Source: Galeopsis tetrahit (Eukaryota; Streptophyta; Magnoliopsida; Lamiales; Lamiaceae). From it: a stretch of DNA of 64,000 nucleotides. Where the stretch lies: contig OY776133.1 in the NCBI GenBank assembly GCA_963675135.1, positions 41,571,494 through 41,635,493 on the forward strand. Direction: 5' to 3'. Each line of letters opens with the position of its first letter. The stretch's first letter is position 1. The notes beneath the pieces were generated by a model that searched no databases, had not been told where the DNA came from, and was given only the letters and a program-made list of their open reading frames with translations. Below are positions 46,070 to 57,148 of this stretch, piece after piece. Made by a program: the position numbers and the translations under genes.

Positions 46070-49000
46070 CTAACAGCTTGTAACATTTAGCAAGTTCAAA
46101 CAATGTCGAAACTTGCTATGTGGGACCGGCTTGGTGAACATGTCAGCAGGATTATCAGCAGTACCTACTTTCATCACCTTGATTCTCTGCTCATTCCTCA
46201 GAAAATGATACCTCACATCAATATGCTTGGTCCTCTCATGATGGACCTGATCCTTGGTCAAACAGATTGCACTCAGACTGTCACAGAATACAATAACTTG
46301 ATCACGATGTAGACCAAGATCACCTACAAGCCCTTTCAACCAAACTCCCTCTTTAGCAGCTTCTGTAAGTGCCATATACTCTGCTTCAGTTGTAGACAAA
46401 GTGACTGTAGCCTGCAGAGTTGCCTTCCAACTAACAACAGAACCACAAAGAGTGAAAACATAACCAGTCATAGATCTTCTACTATCAACATCTCCAGCAT
46501 AGTCAGAATCAGAATAACCAGTCACAGAAACGTGAGCATCACCTCCATAAATGAGACCAACATCAGACGTACCTCTGAGATAACGAAAAATCCTCTTCAC
46601 AGCTTGCCAATGCTCCTTTCCAGGTTGTCCCATGAACCTGCTGACAACACTAACAGCATGTGCAAGATCTGGTCTAGTGCAGACCATAGCATACATCAAA
46701 CTCCCTACTGCATTAGAGTATGGGACTCGAGACATGTACACCTGCTCAGCTACAGTTTTTGGTGCATAATCAGTGGATAAGTGAATATTTGTAGCACTTG
46801 GAGTATCAATAGGCTTGGCGGTAGACATGCCAAATCTAGACAAGATCTTCTGAATGTAACTCTTCTGTGACAAGAAAAGCTTCTTCTTCTCTCTTTCCCT
46901 ATATATCTCCATTCCCAAATTTTTCTTGGCAGCACCCAAATCCTTCATATCGAACTCAGCACTGAGCAGATCCTTCAACTTCTGAATATCAGACTTGGAC
47001 TTCGCAGCTATGAGCATATCATCCACATACAGGACGAGATAGATCATGGAACCATCATCGGCTTTATTGTGATACACACAACAATCATACGGACTCCTGT
47101 TGTATCTCAACTGGATCATGTAACTATCAAACCTCTTATACCACTGCCTTGGAGACTGCTTTAGCCCATATAGAGACCTCATCAACTTGCAAACATAATC
47201 TTCCTTCCCCGGAACCTGGAACCCCTCTGGCTGAGACATGTAGATATCATCTTCAAGCTTTCCATGTAGAAAAGCTGTCTTCACATCTAGTTGCTCAAGT
47301 TCTAAATCCTGATGTGCCACCATTGCTAGTAACACTCTGATGGAAGTGTGTCTGACCACTGGTGAGAATATCTCATTATAATCAACCCCCTCCTTCTGTG
47401 TGAACCCTCTTGCAACTAGCCGAGCTTTGTATCTCACACCCTCACCAGGTGTGGTTTCTTCCTTCCTCTTGAATATCCATTTGCAAGTAACAATCTTCCT
47501 CTCCTTAGGCCGTTTGACTAGCTCCCAAGTCTCATTCTTGGCAAGTGATTCCATCTCTTCTCCCATTGCAGCGAGCCATTTGGCCGACTCACTGCATGAA
47601 ACAGCCTCTCTGTAGGTGAATGGTTCACCTGCAGATGGTTCTTCCTCTTCCACCTCGTCAGCGACTTGTAATGCATAAGTCACCATATCCTCAAAACCGT
47701 ACCGCACAGGAGGCTTCACGCCTGTTCTCCTAGCTCTATCAACAGCTATGCTTGTCTGGCGAGCTTCTGGATGAACATCAGAACTTGTACTTTCAGCAGT
47801 AGTAGTATGTTGATCTTCTCCACCTTGGAGTTGTGATTTACTCTCATCGAGAGTGACTTGCAGCTCCACCTGTTTAACATTACTACAATTTTCTGTACAA
47901 ACAGACTTCACAATGGGGTTAAGCATAGAATTCTCATCAAAAATCACATTCCTACTGAATATAACTCTATTCTCTGAAGGTGACCAGATTCTATATCCCT
48001 TAACTCCATCCCCGAAACCAACAAATATACCCTTCTTAGCTCTTGGTTCTAATTTACCCTCACTAACATGATAGTAAACAGTACAGCCAAAAACCTTCAA
48101 CAAAGAATAATATGCAAGTTTATTAGACCATACCTCATAAGGTGTCTGGCAATCAATGCCAGTGTGTGGACCACGGTTGATCAGATAGCACGCCGTGTTT
48201 ACTGCTTCTGCCCAGAACTTTCTAGCCAAACCAGCATTCGAGAGCATGCATCTCGCTCTCTCCAGCAATGTCTGATTCATGCGCTCTGCCACACCATTCT
48301 GCTGCGGTGTATGTCGGATAGTGTGGTGTCGAGCAATCCCTGCATCCTTGCAGAACTCATTGAACTCAGACGAACAGAACTCCAGGCCATTATCAGTTCG
48401 CAGTCTCTTGATCTTCTTCCCAGTCTGATTTTCTACCAACGCCTTCCACTGCTTGAATTTCTTGAAAGCTTCACTTTTGTGTTTCATCATAATTACCCAA
48501 GTCATCCTTGAGTAGTCATCAATCATAGACACAAAATATCTGTGGCCTCCAATAGACTCAACACGTGACGGACCCCAACAATCCATATGAATGTAGTCAA
48601 GAGTCCCCTTGGTCTGATGGACTGCCTTCTTTGGGAACTTGCTGCGATGAAGCTTCCCAAATACACAATGTTCGCAGAATTCAAGACTCTGCACTTTATG
48701 CCCAGAAAGAAGATCCCGCTTAGACAAAATCTGCATCCCTCTTTCTCCCATATGACAGAGCCTCATATGCCACAACCTGGTCATATCCATGGTCTGAACC
48801 TCAGATGATGCAACATTAGCAGAACCTGTCACAGTGGAACCTCGCAGATAATATAAGGTACCACGTTTCAAGCCTGTCAGAACCACCTTTGAACCTTGAC
48901 AAACATACATAACTCCACCTTCACCTTTGAAACTGAAACCCCTGCTGTCAAGGAGACTCAATGATATCAGATTCTTCGTCATCTGTGGAACATGCCTGAC

Positions 49001-50035
49001 TTCATTCAAGGTGCAGAATACCCCATCATGTGTCCGTATCCTGACTGAGCCAATCCCAACCACCTTGCAGGCAGCACTGTTAGCCATGGTAACATTTCCT
49101 CCATCTATCTGCTCATAGGTCGAGAAGAACTCCCTGTTAGGACAAATGTGGTATGATGCCCCAGAATCAAGAACCCACACATCATTACGATGTGACTGTC
49201 CAGCTGCAACCAAGGCCAGATCATATTCAGAATTTGTATCAGTTTCTGCAACAGCTGCAGAACCGCCGACACCATCTTTCTGCTCCTGCTTCCTCTTCTT
49301 CTTAGGACAATCATTCTTCCAGTGCCCTGGTTCTTTACAGTAATTGCAGATGTCATCGGGTTTAGGACCTTTTGAACCTTTCTGATTCGGCTTCCCAGTT
49401 TTCTTCCCAAATTTCTTTTGTCCCTTACCCGTAACATACAGCCCCGATGCCTGATTTTCTGTGACCGAGCCAGTTGCCTGTTGACGGTCTTCTCTGCTGT
49501 GGAGAGCAGATCGAACATCTTCCAGAGACAGAGTATCTTTCCCAGTAATGAACGATTCAACAAAATTCTCATACGATTCAGGCAAAGATACTAACAGAAT
49601 TAAAGCAGCATCCTCATCTTCTACTTTAACATCAATATTACGCAAATCTAGTAAAATTTTATTTAATTTATCTAGATGATCCCGAAGAGATGTACCTTCC
49701 TGCATGCGTAAACGGAACAGACGTTGCTTCAGAAGCAATTTGTTGGTTAGAGACTTCGTCATGTAGAGACTCTCTAACTTCTTCCAGAGACCATCGGCAG
49801 TTTCCTGATCCGCAACCTCGATGATAACATCGTCAGACAGACATAGCATGATAGTCGAGTGGGCCTTTTCTTCTAGGGTATTCCACTCTTCTTCAGTTAC
49901 ATCCTCAGATTTAGGTTTTCCTGATAGCGGCGCCCACAAACCCTGCTGCTTCAGCAGAGATCGCATCTTGATTTGCCATAGGCCAAAACTATTTCTCCCG
50001 GTGAATTTGTCAACCTTTACGTTTAAAGCAGACAT
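46070..50035 (-). CDS. Element C Gag-Pol polyprotein, intact (1321 residues)
   Basis: A single uninterrupted frame. ATG at 50035 ([17 protein letters not shown]) was chosen because it matches the usual start of Tnt1-type Gag; the open frame runs 57 codons further into the leader and LTR, where an upstream start would be abnormal. Domains: Gag (1-200); CCHC knuckle C230, C233, H238, C243; protease with LDSGAS (D290); integrase with HMRLCH...CEHC finger and DNGLEF / NGVAERM catalytic regions; RT with DVKTAFLHG and YVDD (1003-1006); RNase H with YSDSDYAG and TEAEYMA, and the end HVDIRYHFLRN. Protease releases the parts, RT and RNase H copy the RNA, and integrase inserts the DNA. All key residues are present. 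Confidence 0.95.
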   Translation of the reverse strand: MSALNVKVDKFTGRNSFGLWQIKMRSLLKQQGLWAPLSGKPKSEDVTEEEWNTLEEKAHSTIMLCLSDDVIIEVADQETADGLWKKLESLYMTKSLTNKLLLKQRLFRLRMQEGTSLRDHLDKLNKILLDLRNIDVKVEDEDAALILLVSLPESYENFVESFITGKDTLSLEDVRSALHSREDRQQATGSVTENQASGLYVTGKGQKKFGKKTGKPNQKGSKGPKPDDICNYCKEPGHWKNDCPKKKRKQEQKDGVGGSAAVAETDTNSEYDLALVAAGQSHRNDVWVLDSGASYHICPNREFFSTYEQIDGGNVTMANSAACKVVGIGSVRIRTHDGVFCTLNEVRHVPQMTKNLISLSLLDSRGFSFKGEGGVMYVCQGSKVVLTGLKRGTLYYLRGSTVTGSANVASSEVQTMDMTRLWHMRLCHMGERGMQILSKRDLLSGHKVQSLEFCEHCVFGKLHRSKFPKKAVHQTKGTLDYIHMDCWGPSRVESIGGHRYFVSMIDDYSRMTWVIMMKHKSEAFKKFKQWKALVENQTGKKIKRLRTDNGLEFCSSEFNEFCKDAGIARHHTIRHTPQQNGVAERMNQTLLERARCMLSNAGLARKFWAEAVNTACYLINRGPHTGIDCQTPYEVWSNKLAYYSLLKVFGCTVYYHVSEGKLEPRAKKGIFVGFGDGVKGYRIWSPSENRVIFSRNVIFDENSMLNPIVKSVCTENCSNVKQVELQVTLDESKSQLQGGEDQHTTTAESTSSDVHPEARQTSIAVDRARRTGVKPPVRYGFEDMVTYALQVADEVEEEEPSAGEPFTYREAVSCSESAKWLAAMGEEMESLAKNETWELVKRPKERKIVTCKWIFKRKEETTPGEGVRYKARLVARGFTQKEGVDYNEIFSPVVRHTSIRVLLAMVAHQDLELEQLDVKTAFLHGKLEDDIYMSQPEGFQVPGKEDYVCKLMRSLYGLKQSPRQWYKRFDSYMIQLRYNRSPYDCCVYHNKADDGSMIYLVLYVDDMLIAAKSKSDIQKLKDLLSAEFDMKDLGAAKKNLGMEIYREREKKKLFLSQKSYIQKILSRFGMSTAKPIDTPSATNIHLSTDYAPKTVAEQVYMSRVPYSNAVGSLMYAMVCTRPDLAHAVSVVSRFMGQPGKEHWQAVKRIFRYLRGTSDVGLIYGGDAHVSVTGYSDSDYAGDVDSRRSMTGYVFTLCGSVVSWKATLQATVTLSTTEAEYMALTEAAKEGVWLKGLVGDLGLHRDQVIVFCDSLSAICLTKDQVHHERTKHIDVRYHFLRNEQRIKVMKVGTADNPADMFTKPVPHSKFRHCLNLLNVTSC

Positions 50036-50096
50036 TCTCGATCGGCTCCAAAAAACCCTAACAGTGCGGAAAAAAAAACTTGATCGAAACGACCAG

Positions 50097-50109
50097 GCTC
50101 TTGATACCA
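50097..50109 (-). other. Primer binding site of element C
   Basis: On the minus strand TGGTATCAAGAGC, three bases from the 5' LTR end (50113). A tRNA-Met-like site with one base change pattern typical of the Tnt1/Tork group. Confidence 0.8.
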
Positions 50110-50112
50110 GTT

Positions 50113-50346
50113 TGTTGTGACAGAATAGGGTTATAGCACATGAACAAGAAAAACGTAAAGAAGACAAGTGATTTACGTGGTTCACCAATGAATTGGCTAC
50201 GTCCACGGGCAGAGAGGAGAACGGATTTTATTACTGATTAGGGTTACAGATTACAGATCTCAAAGACCATATATATAGCACAGAGATAAAACACCGATAT
50301 TGGGCCTAAAGCCCAATACTGCATATCAACATAAGGCATATCAACA
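50113..50346 (-). repeat. Element C 5' LTR (right on the + strand)
   Basis: 234 bp. Ends GCATATCAACATAAGGCATATCAACA, so the last 15 bp unit is present twice; it also carries TGGGCCTAAAGCCCAA, a palindrome absent from the other LTR. A TATATATAG box on the minus strand near 50269-50277 is the likely promoter. Confidence 0.9.
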
Positions 50347-50492
50347 TAAGGCGTAACTGAAGATATTGTTGAAGATATGCTGACTTATGGATAAGTTTTA
50401 AGTTGGTTACAAACTGAAGGAAGTTACAACAAGAAACGGTTATGAGTTAGTTGAGAGTTAGTTCACAAACTGCTAACTGTCATACTATTGCC

Positions 50493-50500
50493 TATAAATA
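50493..50500 (+). promoter_or_regulatory. Putative TATA box of the element D LTR
   Basis: TATAAATA, repeated at 62441 in the 3' LTR. Element C ends about 145 bp upstream, so in the 5' LTR this box is cut off from most of its U3. Confidence 0.5.
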
Positions 50501-51079
50501 CCGTGTGATCTTCTACTTGAAAAGACTACTGAAACTACTACTACTCAAAGTGTTTAAGAGCAAGTCAAGAGGCATTCAAGTATTCAAGCACTCACAGAGT
50601 CAAGAAGATCGTACTGAAGAGAAGCCACAGATCTGAATTGAAGAAACAAAGGCTATTATCAAGAGAAGTTTTACTTTTCGTTTTAAGTTTGTATTGTGTA
50701 AACAAGTGTGCTAGTTACTTGTGAAATTACTAGTTGATCGAAGATATACCTGGTGGTGTAATCGATAAGATCGAAGTCTTAATCTTGGGACTCTAAACAA
50801 CAAGTACTCAAGTGGATAAGAGTAATAAAACATCGCAACTGGAGTTGTGAGAGTGGATGTAGACATTTGTCGAACCACTATAAAAATCTTGTGTTCTTTA
50901 CTGTTTTGATTTGATTAACTGTTGATATATTTGTTGAGCAAGAACAGTAAGTTTTCTAAGAAAAGATTTAAAGAAAAGTTGAGTATAAAAGCTAACTGTT
51001 GAGTACTGATCTTATTCTAAGAACAGTATCATACAGAACACATTTCCGCACTTAAACTCTGATATTTTGATAGAATTTG

Positions 51080-51112
51080 AAAAGTCTATTCACCCCTCCC
51101 CTCTAGACTTTT
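51080..51112 (+). other. C-rich-loop hairpin near the LTR 3' end, element D
   Basis: AAAAGTCTA (51080-51088) pairs with TAGACTTTT (51104-51112) around TTCACCCCTCCCCTC. Repeated at 63028-63060 in the 3' LTR. Confidence 0.7.
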
Positions 51113-51154
51113 TCATAGCTTACTCAATCTTAACTCAACTTTGGGACCAACAAG

Positions 51155-51166
51155 TGGTATCAGAGC
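51155..51166 (+). other. Primer binding site of element D
   Basis: TGGTATCAGAGC two bases after the 5' LTR. Confidence 0.9.
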
Positions 51167-51293
51167 AGTAGTTCTTTGGACTGCTGTTTCTAGATAACCC
51201 TATAGACTTTGGGGAAAGTCTAATTGTCTCTCATTACTGATAACTGTTTCTTGACCTATTTGTCATACTACTGATCTTACTGCTTGTTCTATC

Positions 51294-53831
51294 ATGGAAG
51301 AAACTAACATTAATAAACTTCCAAAGTTCAAGGTTGCAGATTACGATTACTGGAAACTGAGGATGGAGGCCATATTCAGTTCAACCCATGATCTGATGAT
51401 GTCTGTGATCAAAGAAGGTCCTATTACTACCATGATACCCAACACAGCAACTCTGGAGCCTTCAAAAGCCATTGGTGTTCTCGTGCCAAAACCCAGGTTA
51501 GATTTAACTGCTGAAGAGATGAGGCAGAACAATCTAGACAGCTTGGCAAAGAATTACATTTTGCACACCCTTCCCAATGAGTATCTTGGGAAAGTGGTTA
51601 AATGTAAATCAGCCAAAGAGATGTGGGATAAGTTAGCTATCATTTGTGAGGGAACTACTCTTATAAAAGAAAGCAAACTATCCACTGCTGTCCAGAAGTT
51701 CGAATCATTTAAAATCAAGACTGGTGAAACAATAGACCAGCTCGATACTCGCTTTACCAAGATTATGAATGATCTGGATGTTTTAGGCAAGACTTATACC
51801 AATAGGGAGATCAATTTACGTATCCTTAAAGCCTTAGATGAACGGTGGAAAATGGTCACACTGATCATTAAAAACACTCAGGATATAGATAATTGGTCTG
51901 CTGAAACTACTTTCCAAACCCTTCAGGCACATGAGTTTGAAATGGATGAAGAAGATCCAATAGATAGTGGTGATAGGGTTAAGGAAATCTCCAAGAACAT
52001 TGCACTTAAGGCATCTACCTCTAAGAAGCCTAGATCATCTGTGTCTAAGTCCTCAAGCATAAAAGATGAACTAGAGAGTACTGATCTTGATCTTAAGGAT
52101 CAGTTGAACTTAATGATTAAGAGGTTTGATAAGCTTAACAAAAGGTATGGTAGATACAAAAGATTCTATAAGGACACTCAGAGCTCTAATAACAGGGACT
52201 CTTCTAGGACCAGAAGGGATCACAAATCTTCTGAAAGGAGAGATGAGATCTCTAATGAGAAAAGAAGAGATAGGAACTCTGCTGATAGAAAGGATAGGAA
52301 CTCTACTGATAGAAAGGACAGGAATCGATATCATTCTCCTTCTAAACGTACTTCTAATGAACCTCTTTGCTATAACTGTGAAAAGCCAGGTCATTACATC
52401 CATGAATGTCCTGATCTGAGTGCTGAAGACAGAAGAGAAAGAAAAGCAAGGAGAGATCGCAAATATGCAAAGGGTAAGAGGGCAATGGTGGCTAACAATG
52501 AATCTGATACGGATTCAGATGAGTTGCCATCCTCCTCTTCTGATTACTCTTCCAGCAGTGAGAAAGAAGTCTTCATTGCAGATGATGGACTAGTCACGAT
52601 GGCAAAAATAGATCAAGAGGTATCATCTGTCACATCTTTTCAATCTTGTGATGAATCAGATTCTGATTCTGATTTATGTGACACTGCTGATAGTAGTGTA
52701 GGGAGTAGTCTTCACCATTCCAATGGAATGAATGAAGAAGACCTCCTACCAGCTAACAAAGCATTCATAGAAATCAGTGATGAGAACATATCTTTAAGAC
52801 AAGAAATCATGAGTCTTAAAGAAGCTCAAATGAAAGTGGATCCTAATCTAACTATTCTAAATGCACGACTATCAGAAGAGTTGTCCCAACTCAAAGATAA
52901 GTATGCATCTATGGACAAGATATATCAGGGTATGCTTCATACACAAGCTAAAGAGACAAATGAGTTCAATGACTTAAAGATTAAATGTGAAAAACTTGAA
53001 GAGCGCAATAGATTCTTAGAATCTGAAGTACTGAGCTTGGATCTAAAGCTATCTGATATGATTAACTCTTCTAAGATTAATCAAACATTGTCAGACAGAT
53101 ACAGAGCTTCTTATGACAAGAGAGGAATAGGTACTGATCTGCCTAGTCCCTCTACTTCAGGCATTAAGAACACTACTGGAGCTAGTTCAAGTTCTTTGCA
53201 ATTAGATAAAGGAAAAGAACCTATGACTTATGATGATGAACCAAAATCCAAAGTACAGTCTAAATACATTCCTCCTAATGCCAAGAATGGTAAACAGAAG
53301 AATGGATCTAGACCAGTACAGTCAAGACCATACCAGAAGAGTTATACTCCTCTGACCAGAGCTGAAAAGTCCTGGAATCAGAAGAGGCAGACTCAGAACA
53401 GTAGGTCAAGACAATCTCAGGCAAGTTGGAAACAGCCAAGACCTCCTTTCATAAGGCAGTCTCAGCTGTACTCAACTAAACCTAGGAAATTTGTGCCACA
53501 TTATCATAACAAACCTGTTCTTTATCCTCCACCTTTATCTTATGATATCATTGGACAGGAAAGACCAAAACGCATCTATAAGCCGTATGGTCCACAGGCT
53601 TTCAAGCCATATGCAAACTATTACAGACATACTGATCTTCCTGAAAAAGGGATAGAACCAAGGAAAGGCTATCTCAGAAAAATAGATCCTAAGTCTGCTG
53701 ATAATTTGGATAAGGTCAATAAAGTACTGTTCTGTGATAAGCATGGTAGAAAACTTAAGAGGTCTCAATTATTCAAAACTTCAATGTTTATTTGGATACC
53801 TCTTACTACTAACCCCCAAGGACCCCAATAA
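51294..53831 (+). CDS. gag: Element D Gag, intact (845 residues)
   Basis: Start ATG 51294, about 140 bp after the LTR. Conserved Copia Gag domain at residues 1-230 (LPKFKVADYDYWKLRM, MWDKLAIICEGTTLIKESKL). Then a very basic Arg/Asp/Ser stretch, a CCHC knuckle (C359, C362, H367, C372) for RNA binding, and a Ser/Asp-rich acidic stretch. A coiled coil (about 490-600) and a basic Gln/Arg/Pro tail follow. At 845 residues it is long, as in Sireviruses. It ends at TAA 53829-53831 just after IWIPLTTNPQGPQ. In B the related tail runs in the same frame towards pol; in D, pol lies in a different frame and opens only after this stop. Confidence 0.95.
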   Translation: MEETNINKLPKFKVADYDYWKLRMEAIFSSTHDLMMSVIKEGPITTMIPNTATLEPSKAIGVLVPKPRLDLTAEEMRQNNLDSLAKNYILHTLPNEYLGKVVKCKSAKEMWDKLAIICEGTTLIKESKLSTAVQKFESFKIKTGETIDQLDTRFTKIMNDLDVLGKTYTNREINLRILKALDERWKMVTLIIKNTQDIDNWSAETTFQTLQAHEFEMDEEDPIDSGDRVKEISKNIALKASTSKKPRSSVSKSSSIKDELESTDLDLKDQLNLMIKRFDKLNKRYGRYKRFYKDTQSSNNRDSSRTRRDHKSSERRDEISNEKRRDRNSADRKDRNSTDRKDRNRYHSPSKRTSNEPLCYNCEKPGHYIHECPDLSAEDRRERKARRDRKYAKGKRAMVANNESDTDSDELPSSSSDYSSSSEKEVFIADDGLVTMAKIDQEVSSVTSFQSCDESDSDSDLCDTADSSVGSSLHHSNGMNEEDLLPANKAFIEISDENISLRQEIMSLKEAQMKVDPNLTILNARLSEELSQLKDKYASMDKIYQGMLHTQAKETNEFNDLKIKCEKLEERNRFLESEVLSLDLKLSDMINSSKINQTLSDRYRASYDKRGIGTDLPSPSTSGIKNTTGASSSSLQLDKGKEPMTYDDEPKSKVQSKYIPPNAKNGKQKNGSRPVQSRPYQKSYTPLTRAEKSWNQKRQTQNSRSRQSQASWKQPRPPFIRQSQLYSTKPRKFVPHYHNKPVLYPPPLSYDIIGQERPKRIYKPYGPQAFKPYANYYRHTDLPEKGIEPRKGYLRKIDPKSADNLDKVNKVLFCDKHGRKLKRSQLFKTSMFIWIPLTTNPQGPQ

Positions 53832-53860
53832 AGAGAGGGTACCTAAATTATTAAGATCAC

Positions 53861-53869
53861 TATTTGCAG
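53861..53869 (+). promoter_or_regulatory. Splice-acceptor-like motif at the gag-pol junction
   Basis: CACTATTTGCAG/GG sits exactly at the start of conserved pol coding sequence. B has the counterpart CCTTTCTTGCAG/GA at about 9622-9635. A possible 3' splice site; no transcript evidence. Confidence 0.35.
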
Positions 53870-56800
53870 GGTCGACTGGATCTTTACAAGAAAGGTGGTT
53901 CAGTTGGAGAAACTTGGTACATAGACAGTGGGTGTTCTCACCACATGACTGGTACCAAGACTCTTCTTTCTGACTATCATGAGAAGGAAGGACCAAAAGT
54001 GATCTTTGGAGATAGTTCCATGGCAATCACAAAAGGATTTGGATACATCAAGAATGGAGATGTAGAGATTCAAGATGTCTCATATGTTGAAGGTCTGAAA
54101 TATAATTTGTTATCTGTCTCTCAATTTTGTGACAGGGGTTACAAGGTTTACTTCAAAAACACCAAATGTGAAATCTGGGATAAAAGAACTCATACAATTC
54201 TACTAGTTGGAGTTAGACAGGGCAGTGTCTACATTGTAAATTGGAATAGCTGTCCTAAGGATGCTTGTCTTCTTTCTAAAAGTCCTAAAGAAATCAGTTG
54301 GCTATGGCACAGACGCTTATGCCATCTGAACTTTAAGATTCTTAACAAGATTGCAAGAAACTACCTTGTTGAAGGTATCCCTAATGAAATCTATTTCAAG
54401 TCACAAGTGTGTGATGGTTGCCAAAAAGGTAAACAGGTAAAGGTTTCCTTTAAGTCAATTCCCACTCTTTCTACTTGTAGAGTCTTAGAACTCTTACACA
54501 TGGATTTACATGGTCCAATAAAACCCCCTACACTGAATGGTAGAAGGTACACTTTGGTTGTGGTAGATGATTATTCAAAGTACACTTGGACAATCTTCTT
54601 ACACAAAAAGAGTGATACACAAACCCAACTACCAGATCTGTTAAAGAGGTTGCAAGTAGAAAAAGGTCAGCCCATTGTCAAAATCAGGAGTGACAAGGGG
54701 ACTGAATTTATAAACTGCTATATTAAAGAATTTTGTTCTAAGTCTGGAATTCAGCATTTGACAAGTGCAGCTAGGACACCCCAACAAAATGGTGTAGCTG
54801 AGAGAAGAAACAGAACACTAAAAGAAGCATGCAGAACAATGCTTGCAGAATACAACACACCACAGAAGTTCTGGGCTGAGGCAATCAATACTGCCTGCCA
54901 CACTCAGAACAGATGTGCATTCAACAAAGTACATGGTAAAACTCCTTATGAGGTATGGAAAGGTAGAAAACCAATAATTTCATATTTTCATATCTTTGGA
55001 TGTAAGTGCTTTATTCATAACAATGGAAAGAGCAAATTAAATGCTTTTGATGCCAAAGCAGATCAAGGAATCTTCTTAGGATATTCCTCAACAAGCAAGG
55101 CATTTAGAGTTTTTAATTACTCTACTCTATGTGTAGAAGAAACACCCCATGTTGTCTTTGATGAAGTTGTACAGGACTCTGCTGATCATCAGATCAGTAA
55201 GAAAGTTGATGATCTGACCATTCAAACTGATAAAGACACTGAAGAAACAGAAGTCTATGAATCTGTACAAGCTTACAATCCATTTCTGAATGTTCTAAAC
55301 AAAGATGATGATGTAGAAAAGGTAAAAGACAATGGTAAGTCTTCTAGACCAATTGACATGCCTGATTTAGTTGACTATTCTCCTGTGAATAAACCTGCTG
55401 AAAATAATGATATTGATATTGATGATTCTGTTATACATGATGTGGATGGTGATAGTATTCCTGTTAAGACTAGAAAAACATGGAAATCTGCTCATTCTAC
55501 TGATCTGATTATTGGTGAATCCCATAAAGGTGTTAAGACCAGAAGACAACTGTTTGATTCTAAGCCTGAACCCAGTAACTCTCTATTCTGTTGGTGTTGC
55601 TTCTTATCTTCTATTGAACCTGTTAATGTGAAAGAAGCCTTATCTGACAGTAACTGGATTATTGCTATGCAAGAAGAATTGAATCAGTTTACTCGAAATG
55701 ATGTATGGAAACTTGTAGAAAGACCTACTGATCACAATGTGGTAGGTACAAAGTGGATTTTCAAAAATAAGAAAGATGAAAATGATCTTGTTGTGAGAAA
55801 CAAAGCCAGATTAGTGGCTCAGGGCTACTCTCAAGCTGAGGGTATTGACTATGATGAAACATTTGCTCCTGTAGCTAGATTAGAAGCTATAAGATTGTTT
55901 CTTGCATATGCTGCTTATATGAAATTCACTGTGTATCAAATGGATGTGAAAAGTGCATTTTTAAATGGTATACTTGTTGAAGAAGTTTATGTAGAACAAC
56001 CTCCTGGATTTGAGGTAAATGGTAATCAAGTATACAGGTTGAAGAAAGCACTCTATGGTCTAAAACAAGCTCCAAGAGCCTGGTATGACACTCTTTCACT
56101 ATTTTTAGTTGAAAATGGATTTACTAAGGGCAAAGTGGATCGAACTTTGTTCAGAAGACAAGAAGGTACAGACATTTTATTAGTCCAAATTTATGTTGAT
56201 GATATAATATTTGGATCTCCTAACAAAAGCATGAGTGAGAGTTTTTCAAAACTTATGCAAAGCAAGTTTGAAATGTCAATGATGGGAGAAATGACTTATT
56301 TTCTTGGACTTCAAGTGAAACAATCATCTGATGATATCTTTATCAATCAAGCAAAATATACAAGAAATTTGTTAGATAAATTTGGTATCAAGACCTGTAA
56401 AACAGTTGGAGTACCAATGCTGCCAACATACAGAATGGATCCTGATGATCAAGGTAAGTCTGCTGACCAATCCTATTACCGAGCTTTAATTGGTTCTCTA
56501 CTCTATTTAACTGCTAGTAGGCCAGACATTGCATTTGCAGTAGGTGTATGTGCTAGATTTCAGGCCAACCCCAAAGAAAGTCATGTGGAGACTGCTAAAA
56601 GGATATTGAAATATCTAAAGGGTACCATTAATCGAGGTTTGTGGTATTCTACAGATGATGATCTATCCCTAAGTGGTTATTCAGATTCTGACTTTGGTGG
56701 TTGCAGGATAGATAGAAAATCAACTTCTGGTTCATGCCAATTCTTAGGTTCTAAGCTCATATCATGGTTTTCAAAGAAACAAACAAGTGTGGCAACATCT

Positions 56801-57148
56801 ACCACTGAGGCAGAATATATGGCTGCAGGAAGTTGTTGTAGTCAGCTTCTTTGGCTAATGCAACAACTTAGAGACTACAACATTGTGGAATCCAATGTAC
56901 CTATATTCTGTGACAGCAATAGTGCAATTGCCATCACTCAAAATCCCGTTTTACATACTAGGTGCAAGCATGTAGATGTTAGGCATCATTTTATTAGGGA
57001 TCATGTTGAAAAGAAAAACATTAGAATGGAAAAGATCCATACTGATGTTCAGAGAGCTGACATTTTCACAAAACCTTTGGCTGAAACTATATTTGGAGAG
57101 CTATGCATAAGTTTAGGATTGATAGACATGGATCCTGCATGTAGATAG
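53864..57148 (+). CDS. pol: Element D Pol: protease, integrase, RT, RNase H, intact
   Basis: The frame opens after TAA 53852-53854 and has no ATG at its start; numbering is from the TTG at 53864 (1094 residues). Protease WYIDSG (D21). Integrase zinc finger H149, H154, C183, C186. Integrase catalytic D214, D277, E313, with the standard 35-residue D-to-E spacing. RT with [21 protein letters not shown] and YVDD (777-780). RNase H with YSDSDFGG (about 940), TEAEYMA (about 980) and FCDSNS (about 1017), ending [12 protein letters not shown]. Stop TAG 57146-57148. Relative to gag it lies in the -1 frame with no overlap, so how it is expressed is unclear. Every catalytic residue expected is present. 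Confidence 0.95.
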   Translation: MQGRLDLYKKGGSVGETWYIDSGCSHHMTGTKTLLSDYHEKEGPKVIFGDSSMAITKGFGYIKNGDVEIQDVSYVEGLKYNLLSVSQFCDRGYKVYFKNTKCEIWDKRTHTILLVGVRQGSVYIVNWNSCPKDACLLSKSPKEISWLWHRRLCHLNFKILNKIARNYLVEGIPNEIYFKSQVCDGCQKGKQVKVSFKSIPTLSTCRVLELLHMDLHGPIKPPTLNGRRYTLVVVDDYSKYTWTIFLHKKSDTQTQLPDLLKRLQVEKGQPIVKIRSDKGTEFINCYIKEFCSKSGIQHLTSAARTPQQNGVAERRNRTLKEACRTMLAEYNTPQKFWAEAINTACHTQNRCAFNKVHGKTPYEVWKGRKPIISYFHIFGCKCFIHNNGKSKLNAFDAKADQGIFLGYSSTSKAFRVFNYSTLCVEETPHVVFDEVVQDSADHQISKKVDDLTIQTDKDTEETEVYESVQAYNPFLNVLNKDDDVEKVKDNGKSSRPIDMPDLVDYSPVNKPAENNDIDIDDSVIHDVDGDSIPVKTRKTWKSAHSTDLIIGESHKGVKTRRQLFDSKPEPSNSLFCWCCFLSSIEPVNVKEALSDSNWIIAMQEELNQFTRNDVWKLVERPTDHNVVGTKWIFKNKKDENDLVVRNKARLVAQGYSQAEGIDYDETFAPVARLEAIRLFLAYAAYMKFTVYQMDVKSAFLNGILVEEVYVEQPPGFEVNGNQVYRLKKALYGLKQAPRAWYDTLSLFLVENGFTKGKVDRTLFRRQEGTDILLVQIYVDDIIFGSPNKSMSESFSKLMQSKFEMSMMGEMTYFLGLQVKQSSDDIFINQAKYTRNLLDKFGIKTCKTVGVPMLPTYRMDPDDQGKSADQSYYRALIGSLLYLTASRPDIAFAVGVCARFQANPKESHVETAKRILKYLKGTINRGLWYSTDDDLSLSGYSDSDFGGCRIDRKSTSGSCQFLGSKLISWFSKKQTSVATSTTEAEYMAAGSCCSQLLWLMQQLRDYNIVESNVPIFCDSNSAIAITQNPVLHTRCKHVDVRHHFIRDHVEKKNIRMEKIHTDVQRADIFTKPLAETIFGELCISLGLIDMDPACR

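Larger units (their letters stand above)
45724..50346 (-). mobile_element. Element C: compact Tnt1/Tork-like Copia retrotransposon
   Basis: 4623 bp, minus strand, inserted in the D 5' LTR with a TAAGG duplication (45719-45723, 50347-50351). The empty site, TTTAAGGCGTAAC, is preserved in the D 3' LTR at 62293, which confirms the boundaries. Short LTRs (247 and 234 bp), a primer site, a purine tract and one intact gag-pol frame make it a likely autonomous element. The sequence style ([23 protein letters not shown] start, single ORF) matches the Tnt1 group. Confidence 0.95.
45151..51152 (+). repeat. Element D 5' LTR, split by element C
   Basis: The LTR parts are 45151-45723 and 50352-51152 (50347-50351 is the second copy of the C target duplication). 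The two differences from the 3' LTR lie near 45302 and 45332. The block AGTGG...GAACCACTATAAA is at 50852-50885. Confidence 0.95.

Noticed and set aside
46103..49343. Series of + strand ORFs of 60-150 codons across 46100-50120
   Set aside because: They are antisense to the intact gag-pol frame of element C.
50036..50206. 57-codon N-terminal extension of the element C polyprotein
   Set aside because: It runs through the primer site and LTR. The next ATG (50035) gives the normal Tnt1-type Gag start.
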